Assembly: GCF_001536285.1 (NCBI RefSeq)
Contig: NZ_FAOZ01000032.1
Coordinates: 42,159 to 106,158, forward strand
Reading direction: 5' to 3'
Origin: Parafrankia irregularis
GTDB taxonomy: Bacteria > Actinomycetota > Actinomycetes > Frankiales > Frankiaceae
Length of the DNA stretch: 64,000 nucleotides
Below are positions 15,119 through 22,271 of this stretch, piece after piece (within the stretch, counting starts at the first letter, position 1; the number at the start of each line of letters is the position of its first letter). The position numbers were made by a program, and so were the translations under genes. The notes under the pieces are model-generated. The model was not told where the DNA came from, ran no database searches, and was given only the letters and a program-made list of their open reading frames with translations.

Positions 15119-17699
15119 TGGTCTCCTCGCCGGCTTCGGCCGCCGGCGCCACGCGCTCGAGATCAGTTGCCGCGGCCGCTGTCGCCACGCTGTTCTCGCC
15201 CGACCCCGACCCCGACCCCGGGCTTGGGCTTGGGCTTGGGGCGCAGGGCGACAGACTGTGCAGCACCTCGGGAAGGTCCTCGGCATGCACCACGGTGAGA
15301 GCCCGGGTGGCCCGGGTCAGCGCCACATAGAGGTCAGCCAGGCCCCGCGTCGGCCCAGCCACGATCTCGGCCGGTTCGACCAGGACCACCGCGTCGAACT
15401 CCAGCCCCTTGGAATCGGCCACAGTGAGGACCACGACCGGGGCGTCCAGCAGGTCGAGCTCCGGGCGGGCCCGACCTGCACGTGCGTGGCTCGACCCGTC
15501 TGCCTCGGGCTCGTCTGGCTGGCCCGGTGCCGCAAGCGCCGGTGCCGCGTCGCGCAGAGCCGCCCGAAGGACCGCGACCCGCCCCGGTGCGCTGATCACC
15601 GCGACCCGCCCGCCGCTCACCTCCGCCGCGGCGTCGATGGCGGCCGCGACCACGCCGCGCACAAGCTCGCCCTCGGCCGCCGAACCACCCGCCGCTACCG
15701 AGGAACTCCCAGCCGGTACCTCCCCCGCGCTCACGGCGATCCGCACGACGCGGGGGCGCCGCCCCACCGAACGGACTGAGCGCGGCGCCTCGGCGGCCGG
15801 GTCGGCGGCGGTCAGGACATCGGCCGCGACGTCCATGATCTCGCTGGGCGTGCGGTAGTTCACGGTGAGCCGCTCAACGGCGTAGTGGGTCACCGCCGGC
15901 CCCAGCAGTTCGCCCCAGCTGGTCGGGGCCCCCGGGCGGGCACCCTGGGCCAGGTCGCCCACGAGGGTCGCCGTCCGGCCGGGGCACCGCCGCCACAGCA
16001 GGCGCCACAGCATCGGCGAGACCTCCTGCGCCTCATCGACGATGAGGTGCCCGAAGGTCCAGGAACGATCACCGCTCGCGTGCTCGGCGGCGGCACGGCG
16101 CTGCCGCGGTGCCGTCCAGCGCTGCGCGATCGTGTCCGCGTCGATCCTGTCGTTCAGGCCGAGCATCTCCAGCACCCCGTGGGCGTACTCGCGCTCCGCC
16201 GTGCGCTCCGCCTCCACCCGCCGCTCCTCCGCCCGGCGGGCCTGTTCGTCGAGGTCGCCGAGCAGTTCCGCCGCCTCGTCGAGCAGCGGAACGTCGGCCG
16301 GGGTCCAGCGGACCTCCTCGGCCTTGGCTCGGCGCAGCAACGCACGCTCGGCCGCGGTGAGATGGGTGCCCGCCGCGCGACCGAGCAGGTCGGGCGAGGC
16401 ATAGAGGTCGGCCAGCAGCCGGGCCGGGGTGAGCACCGGCCACAGGTCGTTCAGCGCCCGGCGCACCTCGCGGTCCGTCCACAGGTCCGACCGGATCTCG
16501 CCGCGCTCCTCCTGGTCGAACAGCCCCTTCGGCAGCTGGGTCACGACCTGGTTCGTCAGCACGTTCAGCAGCTCGCGCAGGAAGATCCCACGGGCGGAGT
16601 TGTGCGGGCGGCGACTGCGGCGGGCCCTGGTCCGGGCCCGGGCGATGGTGTCCCGATCGAGCTGGAGCTCGTACTCACCGTGGCGCAGCCGAAGCCCGCG
16701 GCCGGGGACTCGCTGCCGGTCCCGGACCGCGCCGGCGATCACCGCGGCCATCCGCTCGTCGCCCTTGAGCACAGCCACCGCGACCGGTTCCTCGCCGGTC
16801 GCCTCGATTCCGGGGAACAGCCGCGCCGGCGTCGCGAACATCACCCCGGTCTCGCCGAGGGAAGGCAACACCTGCTCGATATACCGCAGGAAGACAGGGC
16901 TGGGGCCGACCACGAGCACACCGGAACGCAGCAACCGGTCGCGGTGGGTGTAAAGCAGGTAGGCCGCCCGGTGCAGAGCCACCGCGGTCTTTCCGGTGCC
17001 AGGCCCGCCGTCGACGACCAGCACCGCGTTCGCGTCGGCGCGGATGATCCGGTCCTGCTCCGCCTGCAGGGTCGAGACGATGTCGTGCATGCGTCCCGTG
17101 CGGGGCGCGGAAAGTGCCTCCAGCAGCATCGTGTCCCCCGACTCGGGCACGTCGCTGCCAACACCAACCCCAGCGCCAGCTCCAACTCCAGCACCGGTTC
17201 CAGCGCCGGTTCCAGCACCGGTTCCGGCGCCGGCGCTCGCGGCGGCCATGAACGCCTGCGGGTCCAACGGATCGTCCGCGATGCCGGTGACCCGCCGGCC
17301 GCGGGTCCGCAGATGGCGCCGACGCACCAGCCCGCGCGGGTCGGCGATCGTGGCCTGGTAGAAGGCGGTCGCGACAGGAGCACGCCAGTCCACCAGGATC
17401 GGCTCCTGCTCCTGGTCGGAAAGCCCGATCCGGCCGATGTAGGTACGGCCCCCGTCGACGTTGTCCATCGCTCCGAAGCACAGCCGCCCTTCGGCGGCAT
17501 CGAGCCGCGAAAGCCGGTCGGCATGCGTCGCGGCAAACACGTCGCGCTCCACGATCGACTGCGGAGTACCGGTGCCGGCCTCCATCAGGACCTGCCTGAG
17601 CTGGGCACGCGTAGTCTCGCGGATCTCGTCGAGGCGCGTGTAGAGGGTGTCGACGTAGGCCTGCTCGCGCGCAAGCTCCGCGTCACGTGTCGTCGGCAC
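15087..17699 (-). CDS. helD: HelD-like UvrD-family ATPase (RNA polymerase recycling factor)
   Basis: An 870-aa superfamily 1 ATPase of the actinobacterial HelD/HelR type. It starts at GTG 17699 after GAAGGA. The N-terminal antiparallel coiled coil ('DAELAREQAYVDTLYTRLDE') is followed by 'GRIGLSDQEQEPILVDWRAP', the Walker A loop 'VDGGPGTGKTAVALHRAAYL' (about 225-244), 'LIVDEAQEVSPMLWRLL' (Walker B/DEAQ), 'LVGDLAQG' and the C-terminal 'VLTVADSKGLEFDAVVLVEP'. HelD proteins remove stalled RNA polymerase from nucleic acid and, in some actinomycetes, protect against rifamycins. Residues about 160-182 are an in-frame Gly/Ala/Thr repeat encoded by hexanucleotide repeats (17158-17240). The protein is somewhat longer than usual. 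No rifamycin-associated element was seen upstream. Confidence 0.9.
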   Translation of the reverse strand: MPTTRDAELAREQAYVDTLYTRLDEIRETTRAQLRQVLMEAGTGTPQSIVERDVFAATHADRLSRLDAAEGRLCFGAMDNVDGGRTYIGRIGLSDQEQEPILVDWRAPVATAFYQATIADPRGLVRRRHLRTRGRRVTGIADDPLDPQAFMAAASAGAGTGAGTGAGTGAGVGAGAGVGVGSDVPESGDTMLLEALSAPRTGRMHDIVSTLQAEQDRIIRADANAVLVVDGGPGTGKTAVALHRAAYLLYTHRDRLLRSGVLVVGPSPVFLRYIEQVLPSLGETGVMFATPARLFPGIEATGEEPVAVAVLKGDERMAAVIAGAVRDRQRVPGRGLRLRHGEYELQLDRDTIARARTRARRSRRPHNSARGIFLRELLNVLTNQVVTQLPKGLFDQEERGEIRSDLWTDREVRRALNDLWPVLTPARLLADLYASPDLLGRAAGTHLTAAERALLRRAKAEEVRWTPADVPLLDEAAELLGDLDEQARRAEERRVEAERTAEREYAHGVLEMLGLNDRIDADTIAQRWTAPRQRRAAAEHASGDRSWTFGHLIVDEAQEVSPMLWRLLWRRCPGRTATLVGDLAQGARPGAPTSWGELLGPAVTHYAVERLTVNYRTPSEIMDVAADVLTAADPAAEAPRSVRSVGRRPRVVRIAVSAGEVPAGSSSVAAGGSAAEGELVRGVVAAAIDAAAEVSGGRVAVISAPGRVAVLRAALRDAAPALAAPGQPDEPEADGSSHARAGRARPELDLLDAPVVVLTVADSKGLEFDAVVLVEPAEIVAGPTRGLADLYVALTRATRALTVVHAEDLPEVLHSLSPCAPSPSPSPGSGSGSGENSVATAAAATDLERVAPAAEAGEETITGRQLHLLW

Positions 17700-18036
17700 C
17701 TTGTGTTTCCTTCCCCACGGCTGGCTGGCCGAGGTCGAAACGGGCGGCGGATGGCCGATGGTGGGCCCGTACAGCCCACCACACTCAGATCATCCCGTCT
17801 GATCATCCCGTCTGACGACGCCCCGGCCAGGACGTGTCCTGGAGGCCCGACCGCCGCCAGGCGGCCGTCCAGGCCAGCACCCCACACGCCGACACATCGA
17901 CCACTGCGGGGCGAGGCATCGACGCGCGGCCGCGGACGCGACTTTCGTCCCACCACACACGCTACGTCCGTCCGGCCGGCGGAGGACGGATGGAAGACGT
18001 GACGATGAACGTTTTCTCCCGGACGCCCGGCCGGCC
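17700..18036. other. Intergenic region upstream of helD with candidate operators
   Basis: No gene. It holds an inverted repeat GTGGGC-N7-GCCCAC (17761-17779) and two perfect 13-bp direct repeats GATCATCCCGTCT (17788-17800 and 17801-17813), 60-115 bases upstream of the helD start. They are plausible regulatory sites. The rest shows nothing recognisable. Confidence 0.5.
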
Positions 18037-18705
18037 TCATCCTCCGTGGGAGGCCGCCTGCCTGCGCACCTCCTCGGCGTCGTGCTCGAGCCGGGTGCGC
18101 ACCAGCGCCGCGACCAGCCGCGGGATGTCCTCGCGCTCGACCAGCGCGCTCAGTGTCCGGACGTCTCTGGGCAGCCCCAGGTCGCCCGCCGACTGCAACG
18201 CACGTTGATCCGCGTAGGGCACCAGTTCGTCCCATGCCGCCTGGGCTTCACGCAGGAAGATGTCCGCGCCCACCGGCCCGATTCCCTTGATCTTCTGGAG
18301 CAGCAGCCGTTCGCGTTCCGGCGTGTGGTCCGCCTCGTCCCGCAGGCGCCGGATGTCGCCGTCGTAGGTGTCCAGCAGATAGCCGCACGCGTCGGCGAGG
18401 ATGCGCGAGGTGCTCTCGTCGTAGCGCGCGTAGCCGCTCTGGTTGAGCACGCGGGTCCGGTCGGCCCAGCTCGTCTCGCTCATCGCGGCAGCCGTGGTGG
18501 TCCAGCCCTGCTCGCGCAACGCCCGGAAGGCGTCGACGGCGACTGACGTACGGATCCGCGCGCTCGCCAGCAGAGCGAAGAGCAACAGCTCGAACATCGC
18601 CTCGGCCGTGTCGGCGGGGACGTCCACACCGAGCTCGTCGGCGAAGGTGCGGCCGTGCCGCGCGAGCAGCTCTCCCACGACCACCTCGGGGTCTGTTCCA
18701 GCCAT
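18037..18705 (-). CDS. Endonuclease III-like HhH protein without iron-sulfur cluster
   Basis: A 222-aa all-helical protein with a helix-hairpin-helix motif 'KIKGIGPVGADIFLREAQ' (about 139-156), the signature of the HhH-GPD DNA glycosylase superfamily. It lacks the C-terminal four-cysteine cluster of endonuclease III. The lysine that acts as nucleophile in bifunctional glycosylases is not at the expected place in the hairpin (Gly-Ile-Gly-Pro-Val-Gly-Ala). Asp in 'VPYADQRAL' could be the conserved aspartate. It may bind DNA without classical lyase activity. Monocistronic, in the same direction as helD. Confidence 0.8.
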   Translation of the reverse strand: MAGTDPEVVVGELLARHGRTFADELGVDVPADTAEAMFELLLFALLASARIRTSVAVDAFRALREQGWTTTAAAMSETSWADRTRVLNQSGYARYDESTSRILADACGYLLDTYDGDIRRLRDEADHTPERERLLLQKIKGIGPVGADIFLREAQAAWDELVPYADQRALQSAGDLGLPRDVRTLSALVEREDIPRLVAALVRTRLEHDAEEVRRQAASHGG

Positions 18706-18778
18706 GAAGCTGGGTTACCCGCCGTCAGGCCGGCCGACGCTCGGCTGTCAAGCCCAGGTGCCCCCGATCCTGAGCCAG

Positions 18779-18828
18779 CCCGGACGTCTCAGTCGCCCCG
18801 GACGTCTCAGTCGTCCCGGAGGTCTCAG
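18779..18828. repeat. 18-bp tandem repeat carrying the stop codon of the hydrolase
   Basis: Three copies of an 18-bp unit like CCCGGACGTCTCAGTCG, with TCA triplets at 18789, 18807 and 18825. The last is the real stop codon of the adjacent minus-strand hydrolase, so the copies supply two further in-frame TGA codons. Confidence 0.85.
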
Positions 18829-19784
18829 CCAGCCCAGAAGTCCTCGATCAGCCGGACGAGCTCGTGCGGCCGGTCGCTCTGTACCGAATGCCCCGCACCG
18901 GCCACCACGACGGTGCGCATCGACGGCAGGTGGCGGCGGAACCGCTCGACGTCCTCGTCGTGCACGAACGGCGACTCGCCGCCCCGCACGAGCAGCAGCG
19001 GAGCGGTGATCGCGCCCACCTCCTCCCACAGCTGCCCCATGTCGAGGAGACTGTTCTTTCCTGTGCTGGCGTTACCCAGGTCGTAGCGCCACGCCCACCG
19101 GCCGTCGGGCCGCTGGTAGGCGTTGTGACGTACCCCGCGGCGCACGCCCGACGCCGGGCGGTGCGGGCTGAGGCTGATCGCGGCCTGCGCCATCTGTTCG
19201 AACGAGTCGAAGGTTGGCGGGCCGCCGACCAGCGCCACCGCGCCACGCTGTGTCGTGCTCATCGCCTGGACTCTGGCGGCCGACTCCGGGGTGACGTCCA
19301 CGAGCACCACCCGTGGGCACAGGTGCGGGCGGGTTGCCGCCAGGCGGATGGCCGTCGCGCCACCCAGCGACATCCCGACGACGAGCTGGGGTTTCGGCGC
19401 GACGGCCAGCATGCCCGCCGCGATCGCGTCGGCGTTCGCCCACGGCCCGTAGTCCCGGTCCTGGCGCCAGGAGGAGTGCCCGTGCCCGGGCAGGTCAAAG
19501 GCAACGGCCGGACGGCCGAGCGCCAGCACCACCGAATCCCAGGTGTGGGCGTTCTGTCCGCCGCCGTGCAGGAAGACGACCTCGGGTTCGACCGAGCCCC
19601 ACCGCAGGTAGCTCAGCCGGCGCCCCGGCTCGATCTCGAGGTGACCGCGGCGGACGTCCGGCCGGCCATGGTGCGGAAGGCCCAGCTCCTCCGCGTTCTC
19701 GTGGAGCAGCCCGAACTCGTCGTAGTCGATGGTGGCATCAGGGTGCTCGACACCCGGCGCGTTCGTACCCGGCGCATCCGTCAC
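18825..19784 (-). CDS. Alpha/beta hydrolase
   Basis: A 319-aa alpha/beta-fold hydrolase. The oxyanion-loop motif HGGGQN (about 74-79), the nucleophile elbow GMSLG (Ser about 139), an acid in 'LLLVRGGESPFVHDED' and the C-terminal histidine in 'VVVAGAGHSVQSDRP' make a complete catalytic triad. The 'FDLPGHGHSSW' segment is typical of esterase/epoxide-hydrolase-like members. The first ~45 residues are an acidic extension before the fold. Divergent from the acyl-CoA dehydrogenase gene starting at 19972, so a shared promoter region and a role in the same acyl pathway are possible. The substrate is unknown. Confidence 0.88.
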   Translation of the reverse strand: MTDAPGTNAPGVEHPDATIDYDEFGLLHENAEELGLPHHGRPDVRRGHLEIEPGRRLSYLRWGSVEPEVVFLHGGGQNAHTWDSVVLALGRPAVAFDLPGHGHSSWRQDRDYGPWANADAIAAGMLAVAPKPQLVVGMSLGGATAIRLAATRPHLCPRVVLVDVTPESAARVQAMSTTQRGAVALVGGPPTFDSFEQMAQAAISLSPHRPASGVRRGVRHNAYQRPDGRWAWRYDLGNASTGKNSLLDMGQLWEEVGAITAPLLLVRGGESPFVHDEDVERFRRHLPSMRTVVVAGAGHSVQSDRPHELVRLIEDFWAG

Positions 19785-19971
19785 GTTGCCGCCTCGCTCT
19801 CGTCACCGTCAGTTCGGTCGCCGGGAATCGCGGCCAAGGCTACCCGGCGGTAGGTTCAAGGAGTTCAAGGAGAATGTAGGACCTGTCGGGCCTTTCACGT
19901 GTCGATCCGGGGCGCGTCACGTGTCGATCCGGGGCGCGCCGGAACGCCGGCCGGGATGACGGAGGGACACC

Positions 19972-21183
19972 ATGAGCTTCAGTCTCGACCTCACCGACGA
20001 GCAGACGGAGCTGCGATCGTGGGTGCATGGCTTCGCCGAGGAAGTGGTGCGGCCCGCCGCCTCCGAATGGGACGAACGGGAGGAGACTCCCTGGCCGGTC
20101 ATCCAGGAAGCGGCGAAGATCGGCCTCTACAACTTCGACACGCTGTCCACGCTCTGGTTCGAGCCGACGGGGCTGTCCCTGCCGATCCTGTCCGAGGAGC
20201 TGTTCTGGGGCGACGCGGGCATCGGCATGTCCATCATGGGCACCTCCCTCGCGGTCGCCGGGATCGCCTCCTCGGGCACACTGGAGCAGGTCGGTGAGTG
20301 GGTGCCCGCCTGCTTCGGCGACGCCGCCGATCCGAAGGTGGCCGCGTACTGCGTCTCCGAGCCCCACGCCGGCTCCGACGTCTCGTCGATGCGGGTCCGG
20401 GCTCGTTACGACGAGGCCACCGACGAATGGGTCCTGAACGGCCAGAAGGCGTGGATCACCAACGGCGGCATCGCCAACGTGCACGTCGTCGTCGCCTCGG
20501 TGGACCCGGCGCTGCGGGCACGCGGCCAGGCGTCGTTCGTGGTCCCCCCGGGCACTCCCGGCCTCAGCTCCACTCGGAAGATCAAGAAGCTGGGGCTGCG
20601 CGCCTCCCACACCGCCGACGTCTTCCTGGACGACGTCCGCGTCCCGGGGCGCTGCCTGCTCGGCGGCAAGGAGAAGCTGGACGAGCGGCTCGCCCGCGCC
20701 AGGGAGGGCACCGGTTCGGCGGGGCAGACCGCGCTGGCGACCTTCGAGATAAGCCGCCCCACGGTCGGCGCCCAGGCGGTGGGCATCGCCCGCGCCGCCT
20801 ACGAGTACGCACTCGACTACGCCCGCGGCCGCGAGCAGTTCGGGCGCCCGATCATCACCAACCAGGCCGTGTCGTTCGCGCTCGCCGACATGCGGATGGA
20901 GATCGACGCCGCACGGCTGCTGATCTGGCGCGCGGCCTGGATGGGGCGCAACGAACGCGAGTTCACGGCCGGCGAGGGCTCGATGTCGAAGCTGAAGGCC
21001 GGCGAGGTCGCGGTATGGGCGACTGAGAAGGCCGTCCAGATCCTCGGCGGAGCCGGCTACAGCCGCGAACACCCCGTCGAAAGAATGTATCGAGACGCAA
21101 AAATTTACACCATTTTCGAGGGCACGTCGGAAATTCAACGGCTCGTGGTCGCCCGAGCGATCTCCGGAATGCGCCTGTCCTGA
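19972..21183 (+). CDS. Acyl-CoA dehydrogenase
   Basis: A 403-aa acyl-CoA dehydrogenase with a strong GGAGGG site 6 bases before ATG 19972. Motifs are 'SLDLTDEQTELRSWVHGFAE', 'YCVSEPHAGSDVSSMRVRAR', 'WVLNGQKAWITNGGIANVHV', 'KKLGLRASHTADVFLDDVRV', 'REQFGRPIITNQAVSFALAD', 'ILGGAGYSREHPVERMYRDA' and 'YTIFEGTSEIQRLVVARAI'. The catalytic glutamate of the medium-chain type fits the last motif (Phe-Glu-Gly). Full-length and single, unlike the two paired sets in this window. The last ~100 bases are locally A/T-richer than the rest of the gene. Divergent from the alpha/beta hydrolase. Confidence 0.92.
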   Translation: MSFSLDLTDEQTELRSWVHGFAEEVVRPAASEWDEREETPWPVIQEAAKIGLYNFDTLSTLWFEPTGLSLPILSEELFWGDAGIGMSIMGTSLAVAGIASSGTLEQVGEWVPACFGDAADPKVAAYCVSEPHAGSDVSSMRVRARYDEATDEWVLNGQKAWITNGGIANVHVVVASVDPALRARGQASFVVPPGTPGLSSTRKIKKLGLRASHTADVFLDDVRVPGRCLLGGKEKLDERLARAREGTGSAGQTALATFEISRPTVGAQAVGIARAAYEYALDYARGREQFGRPIITNQAVSFALADMRMEIDAARLLIWRAAWMGRNEREFTAGEGSMSKLKAGEVAVWATEKAVQILGGAGYSREHPVERMYRDAKIYTIFEGTSEIQRLVVARAISGMRLS

Positions 21184-22271
21184 CCCTTCCTCCGGCCGGC
21201 GCGTCCCAACCACCGCGACCGGCGCTGCCGCTGGACAAGCTCCGAGGGCTCTGATCGCCGGGGAGTCCGCCACAAGATCACGAGCTTCGCGTTGGCCGAC
21301 ATGCCGGTGGGCAGGCATTGAGGATTTTGGTTACGTGAACGACCAAAATCCTCACCTTTTGCCGATCACTACCTCGCCCCGCACCCCTTTCGCGCCTTTT
21401 GCTACAAATTTACGGAGCGGTGCGGCGGCACGGAATCCCCTCAGCGATCGTCAGAGCTCCCCGCCGCCAGTCGACGACGGACTCTGGGACGACGAACGCC
21501 CTCAGCCCCTCGAACCGCCGTCCCGAGCCCCGGACATCCGGACGGGGCAGCGACCCGAGGCCCGACGGGGCCATCCACAACCGGACACCCTATCGAAATA
21601 ATATCTCCACACGAGAAAATTTATACGATTCCTGAAGATTCCCCAGAGATTCGACGGCCAAAGGCAACCCGGGTGACCTCAAGAATGAGACCGTCTCGAC
21701 CCGGAGCATCACGACCACCGGGCGCGACACCCGCACACAACACCTGACCGACGAAAGATCCATCAGTCATCCACGATGGCACCTCGGAGGCCGCGACAGA
21801 GGCGTCACTCGCCGCACCAGTCGTCGCAGAACAATTTTCCCCGCGAGATGGACAAAAACCGGCAAGCTACGAGGTTCGACGGCACAGTTCCGTCTTGGAT
21901 CAGACTTGTCGGACCGCCGATGCGGGACGGGGAGGGTGTTCGGGGGCACCTGCCGCGTCGGCGGTCCGACCGCGACCGACCGCGAAGCACCAGCCCCAGC
22001 GCCGCTGGTGACCGCGGTCGTGTCATCCCCGGCCGACTCAGGCCGTCTCGTTCAGGCCGTCTCGTTCAGGTTCGCTGCCTCCCATGTTCTTCCGCGTCTG
22101 GTGCGCCGAAGCCTGCGGGCCCGGGAACCGGCCATCGAAGCGGCATCCGTCCGCGCAGCGACGAATTGTCGGTGGCGCCCGCTACGTTCACGCCATCGGG
22201 GAACGGCCCGACCACCAGGAGCAGTCGATGGTCGCCGGCCGCTACAGATGACGACGATCGGGAGCGATGCA
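21184..22271. other. 1.1-kb gene-poor region
   Basis: No convincing gene. It contains the hairpin element at 21319-21354 with related flank to about 21420, a short stretch (about 21606-21660) resembling the 3' end of the acyl-CoA dehydrogenase just upstream, and a 14-bp direct repeat near 22040-22070. Base composition is lower in G+C than in the genes at 21390-21420 and 21590-21640. Long frames reaching the next gene lack family resemblance. Confidence 0.5.
21319..21354. repeat. Hairpin repeat element, looser relative (copy C)
   Basis: A perfect 13-bp inverted repeat (21319-21331 with 21342-21354, TGAGGATTTTGGT on the left) with a 10-base loop, followed by CTCACCTTTTGC. The arm GAGGATT, the closing AATCCTCAC-TT-TTGC and a following TCAC...ACCCCTTT match the element at 46926, so it is probably a divergent member of the same family. 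Confidence 0.6.

Noticed and set aside
17700..17830. Rifamycin-associated element upstream of helD
   Set aside because: The visible dyad (GTGGGC-N7-GCCCAC) does not match the known GGGGCTTGC-type inverted repeat.
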